DNA of 64,000 nucleotides from Candidatus Obscuribacterales bacterium (GTDB lineage: Bacteria > Cyanobacteriota > Vampirovibrionia > Obscuribacterales > Obscuribacteraceae). The DNA lies in the NCBI GenBank assembly GCA_020634035.1, contig JACKCM010000007.1, positions 1 through 64,000 of the forward strand, in the 5' to 3' direction. Of this stretch, positions 37,732 to 45,957 are shown piece by piece. The notes under the pieces are model-generated. The model saw only the letters and a list, made by a program, of their open reading frames with translations, had not been told where the DNA came from and did no database searches. The translations under genes were made by a program, and so were the position numbers. Within the stretch, counting starts at the first letter, position 1, and every line of letters begins with the position of its first letter.

Positions 37732-38496
37732 ATGTCAGAGCGTGCGTCCAGCAAGAGACAAGTTGTGGTACTGATTGTGGTATCGGTATTATTTCTTGCC
37801 ATAGGTGTCGCCGTAACGCTGCCTCTCTTTCACTCCGAGGACAAGGCGGCGACGGATGCCAGCTACAACTATTTGCGCAAGGGCACCAATCCGCCCAGCC
37901 TTTTGCCCGACGACCTCACCGCCACCATAGTCAAAGAGAACGAAGCCTGGGTCGCTAACGGACCGGTAACGGAAAAACAGCTGGCGGAGTTCGCGCGCGA
38001 TCACAAACCAGTCGATCAGCTCAAACTGCGCAGCTCTGACGTTGGGGCACAGGAGCTTTCGGCGCTTAAGGAAGATTGTGGTTTGAGAATACTGCGGGTA
38101 TACAACAGCGATCTTGATAGAGAGGCTTTACAGGTTCTCTCTTCTATAAAGAGCCTTCGCGCTCTTGTTCTGGAAGACAATCGGCTGTCTCCAGGCTACA
38201 TTCGCAGTCTCACCGGTCCTGCCGAACTTACTACTCTTGTTATTAATAAAAATGAGATCGATGGACGTTTTCTAGAACATTTACAGAGCGCGTTCCCTGT
38301 TCTTGAGGTATTGGATATTTCCAGAACCCTGATTAAGTTTGACGAGCTAGAGGCGTTAACTGCGCAGCCAAAGTTGCGCGAGCTTCGGCTCTATGGTTGT
38401 CCCAATATTTCTGCGGCAGATGCGGCTGCGCTTCGAAAGAAGATGCCGAAGGTGACTGTCTATCATGGCGACTGGGGCGACCAGTGGAAGCACTGA
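37732..38496 (+). CDS. Membrane-anchored leucine-rich-repeat protein
   Basis: About 254 residues. A single N-terminal membrane helix (VVVLIVVSVLFLAIGVAV, about residues 10-30) anchors a domain outside the membrane. From about residue 75 on there are leucine-rich repeats of the ribonuclease-inhibitor or internalin type: SIKSLRALVLEDNRLSPGYI, ELTTLVINKNEI, VLEVLDISRTLIKFDELEAL and KLRELRLYGCPNIS. Such proteins bind other proteins; the ligand is unknown. GAGAGG precedes the ATG at 37732; a GTG four codons upstream is an alternative start. The last codons fall inside one copy of a 25-bp direct repeat whose second copy lies past the next gene. Confidence 0.75.
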   Translation: MSERASSKRQVVVLIVVSVLFLAIGVAVTLPLFHSEDKAATDASYNYLRKGTNPPSLLPDDLTATIVKENEAWVANGPVTEKQLAEFARDHKPVDQLKLRSSDVGAQELSALKEDCGLRILRVYNSDLDREALQVLSSIKSLRALVLEDNRLSPGYIRSLTGPAELTTLVINKNEIDGRFLEHLQSAFPVLEVLDISRTLIKFDELEALTAQPKLRELRLYGCPNISAADAAALRKKMPKVTVYHGDWGDQWKH

Positions 38497-38497
38497 G
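38473..38497 (+). repeat. 25-bp direct repeat, left copy
   Basis: This copy covers the last codons and stop of the LRR gene (coding GDQWKH then TGA). It matches 39631-39655 at 24 of 25 bases, in the same orientation. Together they flank the serine hydrolase gene. Confidence 0.8.
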
Positions 38498-38583
38498 GTG
38501 GGTCTTGCCAGATTCGATTATTTTGCATTGAGAGTTTCTTGTCTTATGTCTTTCACGACGAATAATTCGGCGAAACTTTGAGT

Positions 38584-39522
38584 ATGCTTGGAACAATGAA
38601 TTCAATATGCCAGGTAAAAATCGAAGCTTTGGTTCAAGCCGCCAGAGAGAGGAAGTCTTCTAGCTTTCTCATCGCCCAGGGTGAGTCGTTATTATGCGAA
38701 GACTATCTTGACTGGTCGGATAATCCGGTTGCTTTGCGATCAATAACCAAATCAATTGCTGGTCTTGCCGTGGGATTGCTTTTTGACCAGCGATTGATAG
38801 ATGGTGTTGATACCAGGCTGTCCGATTTTCTTCCTGCGATTAGAAACTCTGACAAACAGACTATTACGTTGCGACATGTCCTCACCCATTCATCCGGATT
38901 GGAGGGATGCAGTCCAAGAGAAATTGAACAAGCCGATAGTGCTCTTGAGCTTCTGTTAGCAGCAAGTCTTTCAGGTGTTCCTGGAGAGAAATTCGAATAC
39001 AGCAATCTGGCTGTTTACTTTATCTCGGCACTGGTTGAAAGCCTGACATCGCAAACTGTCGACGATTATATAGCTGCAAATATATTTTCTCATCTTGAAA
39101 TTGAAAATTATGTTTGGCATAGAGATCCTGCCGGCAGTTCACATTGCATGGCCGGATTGAGCCTCACTGCAAGAGATCTTGCCAAGTTCGGACAGTTGAT
39201 CTTGAATGAGGGTCAGTGGCGGGGACGGCAAGTGCTTAGCAGAGAGTGGATGAGAAGCTCAACATTGCAGATTCAGGGACGTGATCCGATTCGAGGCTAT
39301 CTGTGGTGGCTCAAGGAGAATGATCTGAAGTCGCAGACTGAAGCAAAGTCCAGCGGCGGTGACTTCATTAGATATGTTTCTTCTGATGGAGAGTTCGGGC
39401 AGTATTTGATTGTAGATTTGTTGAAGCGGCTTGTTATTGTCAGGCAGATTACGGAAGATGACTACCAAAACGACGGCGATTCCTTTGGCAACTTGCGTAA
39501 GCTGATTTTTGAGTTGTTCTAG
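38584..39522 (+). CDS. Serine hydrolase, beta-lactamase/penicillin-binding-protein-like
   Basis: About 312 residues of the class C beta-lactamase-like (serine hydrolase) family. The SxxK motif is SITK in ALRSITKSIAGLAVG (about residue 55), and the second motif is YSN in KFEYSNLAVYFIS (about 140). LTHSSGLEG is typical of the family. The third KTG-like motif is not clear, although SSDGEFGQYLIVDLLKRLVIV keeps the final strands. No signal peptide is visible, so it is probably cytoplasmic, perhaps an esterase or peptidase. The start is uncertain: ATG 38584, ATG 38596 or TTG 38578, none with a good ribosome site. It looks more AT-rich than its neighbours and is bracketed by a direct repeat, which hints at insertion. 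Confidence 0.78.
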   Translation: MLGTMNSICQVKIEALVQAARERKSSSFLIAQGESLLCEDYLDWSDNPVALRSITKSIAGLAVGLLFDQRLIDGVDTRLSDFLPAIRNSDKQTITLRHVLTHSSGLEGCSPREIEQADSALELLLAASLSGVPGEKFEYSNLAVYFISALVESLTSQTVDDYIAANIFSHLEIENYVWHRDPAGSSHCMAGLSLTARDLAKFGQLILNEGQWRGRQVLSREWMRSSTLQIQGRDPIRGYLWWLKENDLKSQTEAKSSGGDFIRYVSSDGEFGQYLIVDLLKRLVIVRQITEDDYQNDGDSFGNLRKLIFELF

Positions 39523-39630
39523 AATCCAATTAAAGGCATCTCCGCCAGAAGGGGATTTTTCATATCGCTAGACAGCAGTGCCAGTCCCCATTCACCTTCC
39601 TGTCCTTAGGTCAGTATCTAACATGACGCT

Positions 39631-39655
39631 TGGGGTGACCAGTGGAAGCACTGAG
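39631..39655 (+). repeat. 25-bp direct repeat, right copy
   Basis: This copy lies in the non-coding stretch behind the serine hydrolase and differs from 38473-38497 at one base (C to T at the sixth position). It reproduces the end of the LRR gene without any gene around it. Confidence 0.8.
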
Positions 39656-39682
39656 ACCAGCCGAAAGGCTTAGCTTTTTTGT

Positions 39683-40249
39683 TCATTCGGCGAAATCGGA
39701 AGAGTCTCTGGCCTTGTGAATAGATAGTATTGCCTCTATCAGTGGCGCAGCTGAATCTTTTCGGTGAGAGTCTTTGTCGATCTTCAAATCCATGAAGTTG
39801 AATACACCGGTCCATGATTCAGTGGGGAGACTTACACAAAATTTGGAGCCACTGCCTGAAACTGAGAATACTTCCCGAGATCTATCTCCATTTGAATCCT
39901 CAAAGGTGACAATGTAGTCCGTTGATTCTGTTGAGTTCGCTGGCGTTATTTTTGAATTCTGACTAACTTCCAGGGTGAGAGGTTTGAGCTTGTGAGATCG
40001 ACCATCCTTCTCTATTTCTATCCAGTTCTTATGGGCTGATAAAAGTGATGCTACCGCTCGGGAACTCCAAGCTCGAATGTTGGCAAGTTCAAGAGCGGCT
40101 AATTGAAATTGCTCGTCTGAAGATAGCAGCGGAAATTCTCCGTCTTCATGAATGAATTCAAAAGAGCTCTTCTGACCGCCACAAATTGCGTTAAGTGTCA
40201 GCTTGGTGTCGGATTTTACATTTATGCCTACGGGTTCTAATGCATGCAT
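39683..40249 (-). CDS. Small protein downstream of papain-like effector; possible immunity protein
   Basis: A 188-residue soluble protein of no recognised family. It begins MHALEPVGINVKSD and has alternating strands, a helix FQLAALELANIRAWSSRAV in the middle and an acidic C-terminus. The start lies 18 bases behind the stop of the papain-like effector gene, with AAGGAG about 12 bases before the ATG, so the two should be co-transcribed. By analogy with polymorphic toxin loci it is a candidate immunity protein. It shows no clear sequence likeness to the small protein behind the giant gene. The role is inferred from position only. Confidence 0.6.
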   Translation of the reverse strand: MHALEPVGINVKSDTKLTLNAICGGQKSSFEFIHEDGEFPLLSSDEQFQLAALELANIRAWSSRAVASLLSAHKNWIEIEKDGRSHKLKPLTLEVSQNSKITPANSTESTDYIVTFEDSNGDRSREVFSVSGSGSKFCVSLPTESWTGVFNFMDLKIDKDSHRKDSAAPLIEAILSIHKARDSSDFAE

Positions 40250-40267
40250 TGCTATTTGGATTTCTCC

Positions 40268-42325
40268 TTATCGAAAGCAGACTCTTCCAGTTCTTCGGTT
40301 GAAGAACTCTGTAAGTCTCATTTCATATGTCGTTCCTTCCCATGAATCTCTTACTATTACACGACCTGCTTTACTTAGACCATCGATCAAGACAACATGA
40401 CCAGCACGGCTGCCAGGTTCTCTGAATTCGGCTACGAAGTTTCCCCTTTCAAGAAGAGCATTAAGTGCGTTATCTTCGACGCGCCCCGCTTTCCATCCTG
40501 GACTATGTCTCTCGATAAGCTCTTTCTTCAGCCATTCCAAGTCAGCTGCCATCTCTTTTTTTCTCAGTTCTTTTGGCACATACTTTCTGAATGCCTCAAT
40601 CAAATCATCCTGTTTTACTTGACCATTTGTTATCATCTCACCACATGCCGATACGCACGAAAGATTGTGTCTTTGTCTAACTACAGAGTCAGAGAATCTT
40701 TCGTCGATTACTTCCCAAGTATAGGAATCTCTGACTTTTCCCATGTCGGTTCTCTGTAGTCTACCAGTTGCTTCGTCTACCTGAAACTTAATTTCTTTGG
40801 GGTGATTAAGCTTCTCAGTGGGTTTTTCTTCCCCTTTTTTTGCAACCTTATTCTCATGCTTTTCTATTTCCGGTTCATCATGATGCCTGTTTCGTTTGTT
40901 GGATTTGCCGATGTTGCCAGTGCCATCGTTTTCTGTCTGCGAAAGCAAAATGTTTTCGTCCTTCTTGGCGTCAGGTCTCTGATTGGTAAACCTGGGACGG
41001 TGAGGACCTTCCATCGGTGGACCGCCGGCGGTGGCATAGGCGGGGCGCATTTGGCCATGTCTTGGACCGGGGAATAGTCGATCGAGAAATTCTCCGAATT
41101 TCTGGCAGAAGACTTGCTTGTCTTCTGGCTTCAGCTTCTTCAAGGTGTCGGTGAGATCTTCCAGTCTCTCCACAATTCTGGCGCTCTTGCCAATTTTTGC
41201 CATTGCACCAGGCACCGCGATGTTCGTCAGCAACTCGCTGGCTACTTCCGCTTTCTCGCCCGGCGGAAGCGATTGCCAGCGTCGATTTATCTCTGCGCCC
41301 AATATAGATAAATCGCGCAGGGGCTTTCCATAGTCTCCGGTCGCGCCCACTTCTCCCAGATACTTCTCGGTAACACCCCATAGTTTGACGCCGGTGACCA
41401 TGGCGCCCCCTATGGCTTCTCCCGCCTGGGCGCTGGTTTCTAAAGCTCTTGGATTATTCGTCATGACGTCCTGGCCAAACTGCCAGATTTTGCCCACGGT
41501 TTGACCGAGACCGACGACGTCGTCCACCATGCCCATTACACTTTTGTTGACACCTTTCTGAGTCCCAAGCCAGATCTCACTGCCCTGTTTGCCGAGCTCT
41601 GCCTGAAACGCTTCGATGCCGGCGCCAATTACTTGTGCTTGCTTATCTAGCGGCAGTTTGCTGATTTTGTCAAATACCGATATAGGTGTGACCTCGGGCG
41701 TCAGTGCTCTGTGCACACCGGCGTCTTCGGCTCCACCGCTGTCGTTGGACACACCGAAGAGAGATGCGGTCACGTCGGATTTTAGCTGGTTTATTGCTCG
41801 GTCCCGATCCGGGCCAGGCTGCATGTGCTGCTCTATTTGCTGGCGCATGGTCAGCGCGCTGTCCACCAGTTTGTTTTCCGGGGCAAGGGCTCGCATGGTA
41901 TCGGTGGTGATGTTCTCCAGCTCGGTGTCTGTTCCTGGAATCACTCCACTGAGAGTGATGCCGCCGTCGGGGCGGTGCACTTCTTTAAATCCGCCAAGCG
42001 GCGTCGGGCGGTCACGATTGAATTCGAGATTTTCCAGATCCTTTTCGGTACCGCCATCAAGGCGCGAGACCTTGCGTTTATTGCCATCGCTATCGAGAGC
42101 CTCTATCGTCACGCTCTCGGCACTATCATTGCCTCCAGCGGAGCCGTCATGCTTGTTGGTCCGCTGGCTCTCAATGGTCGCCATCCCCTTAGCATCTACC
42201 TGGGATTTTTCGGCAATTTTCGGGTCGAGAGCCGACTTTTCTCCGGCTTTATTCTCGATATTCTTGTCGCCATTGTGCGATGTGTTACTGGCGTCTTTGG
42301 CGTGGTTGTGAGGACGGTCCGGCAT
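40268..42325 (-). CDS. Effector-like protein with C-terminal papain-like (C39-type) domain
   Basis: A 685-residue protein. Residues 1-120 are polar and low in complexity (NHAKDASNTSHNGDKNIENK) with no signal peptide. About 120-440 is helical, with a weakly hydrophobic middle such as SELLTNIAVPGAMAKIGKSA that resembles pre-toxin regions. A charged linker (440-530) follows. The C-terminal 150 residues form a papain-like domain: Gln and Cys in RQRHNLSCVSACGEM (Cys near 555), His in AGHVVLIDG (near 642) and Asp in IVRDSW (near 657). C39-type domains cut peptides after double glycine or serve as toxins; here the C-terminal position and the small downstream gene suggest a toxin. No Shine-Dalgarno site is visible. 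Target unknown. Confidence 0.75.
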   Translation of the reverse strand: MPDRPHNHAKDASNTSHNGDKNIENKAGEKSALDPKIAEKSQVDAKGMATIESQRTNKHDGSAGGNDSAESVTIEALDSDGNKRKVSRLDGGTEKDLENLEFNRDRPTPLGGFKEVHRPDGGITLSGVIPGTDTELENITTDTMRALAPENKLVDSALTMRQQIEQHMQPGPDRDRAINQLKSDVTASLFGVSNDSGGAEDAGVHRALTPEVTPISVFDKISKLPLDKQAQVIGAGIEAFQAELGKQGSEIWLGTQKGVNKSVMGMVDDVVGLGQTVGKIWQFGQDVMTNNPRALETSAQAGEAIGGAMVTGVKLWGVTEKYLGEVGATGDYGKPLRDLSILGAEINRRWQSLPPGEKAEVASELLTNIAVPGAMAKIGKSARIVERLEDLTDTLKKLKPEDKQVFCQKFGEFLDRLFPGPRHGQMRPAYATAGGPPMEGPHRPRFTNQRPDAKKDENILLSQTENDGTGNIGKSNKRNRHHDEPEIEKHENKVAKKGEEKPTEKLNHPKEIKFQVDEATGRLQRTDMGKVRDSYTWEVIDERFSDSVVRQRHNLSCVSACGEMITNGQVKQDDLIEAFRKYVPKELRKKEMAADLEWLKKELIERHSPGWKAGRVEDNALNALLERGNFVAEFREPGSRAGHVVLIDGLSKAGRVIVRDSWEGTTYEMRLTEFFNRRTGRVCFR

Positions 42326-42521
42326 GTATTTTGAATCGTTTTTGCTGATGCTTAGCTCTATGAATTGTGGACAGAGCTTCCTCTTGTACAGACATTTATA
42401 CCCATTACAAAAGATGGATGTAATGTGGATTTGTGCAGTCGCCGCAGAGTTAATACTTCGATGCTTCGCCAGGCATATAATACCCAGGTACGGGCAGGCG
42501 TAGGCGCTAATAGAGGAATAG

Positions 42522-43895
42522 ATGATGGTATCCAGGCAGGCGACAGAAATAGATAGAGAGCGGCTTCAGGCGCTCATCAAGGAAGAGCAGGCGATGTTTG
42601 TCGAGCGTCATCCTCGCTCTAAAGAGCTTTTCGAGCGCGCCAAGTCTCATCTTATTGCCGGAGTTCCCATGAACTGGATGGTGAAGTGGGCGTCTCCTTA
42701 TCCTGTCTTTGTGGAGAGCGCTAGCGGCGCGCGTTTCAAAGATGTGGACGGTATCGACTATGTCGACCTTTGTCTGGGCGACACCGGCGCCATGACCGGA
42801 CATTCGCCGGCGGCTTCCACCGCGCGTATTAAAGAACAGCTTGATCGTGGTATCACCTGCATGCTGCCCACCGAAAACAGTCTCTATGTCGCAGAAGAAT
42901 TGACCAGAAGATTCGGCTTGCCTTACTGGCAGTTTGCGCTCACCGCCACCGATGCCAATCGCTTCTCGCTGCGGCTGGCGCGCCGGTTGACCGGACGTCC
43001 GTATGTACTTGTTTTCAACTGGTGCTACCATGGCACCGTTGACGAGTCATTCATAATATTGGAGGACGGCAAAGCCCGGGCTCGCCATGGCAACTGTGGA
43101 CCTCAGATAGATCCTGTCCAGACCACAAAGGTGATTGAATTCAACGATATAGAGGCGTTGCGAAAGGCGCTTGCCCCGGGGGATGTAGCCTGTGTTCTGG
43201 CGGAGCCTGTGATGACCAATATCGGCATCGTGCATCCTGAGCCCGGCTATCTGGATGCATTGAGGGAGATCACTAAAGAGACCGGCACTCTTCTGATACT
43301 GGACGAGACCCATACTATTTGCACCGGTCCTGGTGGCTATACCGGAAAGTATGGACTGAAGCCGGATATGCTCACCATAGGCAAGCCTATTGGTAGCGGC
43401 ATCCCCGGTGCTGCTTATGGTGTCACCGAAGAGCTGGCGAGAAAAATTCAAGAACAATCCAGTGTCGAGGTCTGCGATACATCGGGCATCGGCGGCACCC
43501 TGGCTGGTAACGCTCTTTCTATCGCTGCCATGCGAGCTACTTTAGAGGATGTTCTGACAGAAGAAGCCTATGAAAAGACCATTCCACTGTGTGACCGTTT
43601 TGTAGAAGGGGTTGAACAGGTCATCGAAGAGTATAAGCTGCCCTGGACTGTGCGTCAGCTTGGCTGTCGGGCCGAGTACTGGTTTTCGGAGCAGTCTCCG
43701 GTGAACGGTGGCGAAGCTGCCGCCGCCGGGGATTTTGAGCTGGATCAATACATGCATCTGGCTGCCCTCAACCGTGGTGTCTTGATGACACCATTCCATA
43801 ATATGGCGCTGGTATCACCTGCCACCACGGCCGAAGACATTGACCGTCATACCCAAGCGTTTAGAGATTCGGTACAGAATCTGATTTCGAAGTAG
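42522..43895 (+). CDS. Class III PLP-dependent aminotransferase (glutamate-1-semialdehyde aminomutase-like)
   Basis: A 457-residue fold-type I PLP enzyme of the class III aminotransferase family. Visible motifs are FKDVDGIDYVDLCLGDTGAM near the start, NWCYHGTVDES, the Asp of LLILDETHT that contacts the cofactor nitrogen, and the Schiff-base lysine in LTIGKPIGSGIPG (about residue 289). The likeness is to aspartate aminotransferase family proteins and glutamate-1-semialdehyde aminomutases; in the latter an NGTEA-like motif is typical, while here the equivalent reads TATDANRFSLRLAR. The substrate is therefore unsure; an amino-acid or amine transaminase role is safest. AGAGG five bases before the ATG supports the start. 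It stands alone. Confidence 0.85.
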   Translation: MMVSRQATEIDRERLQALIKEEQAMFVERHPRSKELFERAKSHLIAGVPMNWMVKWASPYPVFVESASGARFKDVDGIDYVDLCLGDTGAMTGHSPAASTARIKEQLDRGITCMLPTENSLYVAEELTRRFGLPYWQFALTATDANRFSLRLARRLTGRPYVLVFNWCYHGTVDESFIILEDGKARARHGNCGPQIDPVQTTKVIEFNDIEALRKALAPGDVACVLAEPVMTNIGIVHPEPGYLDALREITKETGTLLILDETHTICTGPGGYTGKYGLKPDMLTIGKPIGSGIPGAAYGVTEELARKIQEQSSVEVCDTSGIGGTLAGNALSIAAMRATLEDVLTEEAYEKTIPLCDRFVEGVEQVIEEYKLPWTVRQLGCRAEYWFSEQSPVNGGEAAAAGDFELDQYMHLAALNRGVLMTPFHNMALVSPATTAEDIDRHTQAFRDSVQNLISK

Positions 43896-43973
43896 TAAAC
43901 TTAATCAGCTAACTTAAACGATTTATTGAGTTGATTCGATCTCGAAAGTTCGATGATATGCACGGAGAAGTAA

Positions 43974-44666
43974 GTGAGTCTGTCAACAAATTGTTTTAAT
44001 CTTCATAGGAACCCAGCAGTTCTATTCGTGTCTGCAGTGGTATTGGCTCTTTTTCTGATCTGTTGTAATCCAGGCGCAGAGGCAGCCGACAAGACCAGTG
44101 GTTCCGGCGCTCGCGCATCGGCATGGGCACCCTGCAATTCTGCCACCTGTTTGAAGCTCAGCCAATCGGGATGGATCTATCAAAATATGCCGGGCAAGCC
44201 GGAGTATCTTATCTGGAAGAACTTTCAGTATAGAGACGGCAGCGGTCAGGGAGAATGCTGGAGTATCGATCATCTGGGCGAGTCCATTGATTATGTTGGC
44301 GGTCGTCCTCAAGATCGCGGCATGTGCTCTGTGTGTCGGGGCAAGCTTTATCTAGGCCAGCCGACCAAGGGCTTGCCAAAAGCTGCCGCCATCCCGGTGC
44401 ATCCCTCTACATATAAGAAGGACAATCAGGTCGTTCTCGGGCGCTCCTGGACAAAGCTCTATGTCAATGCCGCAGCGCCAAGTGTTTATGCCTGGTATCT
44501 GCAGGCGCTTCCCAAGAGTGGATGGGCTGTGGTAGATAGAACCCGGGCTGCGGTGCGAGGCAGCAACTTCTTGGTCACTACCAATGGTGCCAAGTCGAAG
44601 TGGATGAGTTTTGCCCCCGGCGCCGGTGGCAGATGCGAATTAATTATGATGAGCCGTAGTTTTTGA
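43974..44666 (+). CDS. Exported protein of unknown function
   Basis: A 230-residue protein starting at GTG with GGAG six bases upstream. The N-terminus has a hydrophobic run (AVLFVSAVVLALFLICC) ending near PGAEAAD, a plausible signal-peptidase I site; the LICC stretch is a poor lipobox. The mature part has cysteines in CNSATCLKL and MCSVCRGKLYLG. The C-terminal 60 residues (YAWYLQALPKSGWAVVDRTRAAV, then KWMSFAPG) look like a small alpha-beta domain. No family is recognised. Confidence 0.62.
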   Translation: MSLSTNCFNLHRNPAVLFVSAVVLALFLICCNPGAEAADKTSGSGARASAWAPCNSATCLKLSQSGWIYQNMPGKPEYLIWKNFQYRDGSGQGECWSIDHLGESIDYVGGRPQDRGMCSVCRGKLYLGQPTKGLPKAAAIPVHPSTYKKDNQVVLGRSWTKLYVNAAAPSVYAWYLQALPKSGWAVVDRTRAAVRGSNFLVTTNGAKSKWMSFAPGAGGRCELIMMSRSF

Positions 44667-44686
44667 GTCTGTGTCTAACGCCTTCG

Positions 44687-45820
44687 TCAGCAGCTTCTCG
44701 CCGATTTTATGATTTTGCCGTGGTCTGCCCAGATCTTCCAGCCGTCAGGGTACTCGATGGCTGGCGTATGCGCGTCGGGGCTGTGCGGGTAGCCTTTGTC
44801 GTCAAAGTGGACTGCGACAGGCGGTCTGGCCACAATGACCAGATCGTTGTAGAGCCAGGCAAAAGTTCCAACATGATCTATCAATCTGGTTGCATCGTGT
44901 AGTGTAGTCGGGTAATAGCCATTTTTCTCTCCGTCGACTTCTTCTGCGATTGCCTTAGAGACGGTAAAGTCGAAAAACGATAAAGGGGCGGTGCGATGGA
45001 GGTTGTTCCATTCGATTCTACCTCTCATGTTCGTATAATGTCCGTTCTCTTGGCGCGGAACGAATCCATAGACCGGCGATATTTTCATACTAGTATGGAC
45101 CATGTATCGATAGCGCTTTCTGGTCAGTTCGACAATTTCAGCAAGCTTCTCTTCAAGACCGTTTTTGTGCGGTCTGTTATCGCTGCTTCGAAGTGATACC
45201 ACCGCTTTGATCGCTTTGCCTGTACGTATTGTTGAATCAGGCTCAATGGTCGATTTGTATTCAAACTCATAGCTGACAAATTCGACATCCAGCTGACCCA
45301 CAGGTAGCTTCATCGATTTTACGGTGGCATCCAGGGACTTGTTTATCATCGCCAAAGCCAGTTCATAGGGAAAGTCCCGGGCATCAATGTGCCCACGACT
45401 ACGCGAGTCGTCTCTATCGTAGGAGAGATTCACAAGCGCCAGAGCCAATTGATTGGCGGTCTTCGGAGAATCGACTATTATCCATTCTTTCGTGGACGGC
45501 AACCTCTTGCGTTTGCCCTTGTAGACGTCGTTGAGAAAGTTTCTGAGGGCTTTTAGATCTAGAGGCTTCAGAAGGAGGTTGCGACAAACAGGGATCTTAG
45601 TAGCCTCGAAGCGCTTGTTATGAGCCAGGGCGTCTTCTTTCTGCCAGCGCAGAATTGCAAGGGCAATATCGTTTCTGGGACTCCTCGCAATTCTATTGAG
45701 CCCGGAAGGGTCGAGCTGTCTTTCTTTTTCAATCTGCGCCTCTAGTTTATAGCAAAGGTTTTCCAGACGAACCCGCAGTCCGTCTTTGAAGTCGCCTTGA
45801 TAGAGTTCGTAGTAAATCAT
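44687..45820 (-). CDS. Hypothetical protein with DUF6745-like end
   Basis: A 377-residue cytoplasmic protein. The first 240 residues are not recognised: mostly helical and basic. The C-terminal part has the motif RPPVAVHFDDKGYPHSPDAHT followed by IEYPDGWKIWADHG, which resembles DUF6745-type sequences (D-x-G-x-x-HS ... PA-x-x-YPDGW ... HG). The function of that domain is unknown. It converges with the exported protein at 43974-44666 and is divergent from the TPR protein. Confidence 0.6.
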   Translation of the reverse strand: MIYYELYQGDFKDGLRVRLENLCYKLEAQIEKERQLDPSGLNRIARSPRNDIALAILRWQKEDALAHNKRFEATKIPVCRNLLLKPLDLKALRNFLNDVYKGKRKRLPSTKEWIIVDSPKTANQLALALVNLSYDRDDSRSRGHIDARDFPYELALAMINKSLDATVKSMKLPVGQLDVEFVSYEFEYKSTIEPDSTIRTGKAIKAVVSLRSSDNRPHKNGLEEKLAEIVELTRKRYRYMVHTSMKISPVYGFVPRQENGHYTNMRGRIEWNNLHRTAPLSFFDFTVSKAIAEEVDGEKNGYYPTTLHDATRLIDHVGTFAWLYNDLVIVARPPVAVHFDDKGYPHSPDAHTPAIEYPDGWKIWADHGKIIKSARSC

Positions 45821-45863
45821 CTATTATCACCGGCTTTTCCGATTTTAAGCGCGTCTTGAGATA

Positions 45864-45892
45864 GTGTCAATTTAATTCGAGAAGGGTATAAT
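45864..45892 (+). promoter_or_regulatory. Probable sigma70 promoter of the PDZ/TPR gene
   Basis: TATAAT at 45887-45892 stands 17 bases behind GTGTCA at 45864-45869, which matches the -35 consensus at four of six bases. Transcription would begin near 45899, about 60 bases before the ATG at 45958. Confidence 0.5.
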
Positions 45893-45957
45893 TTCCTGGT
45901 GCCTGCGGTGGCTGTAAAGGCTTAGTCCTGCTGACTATACGGACGGCAAGAGGTGCT

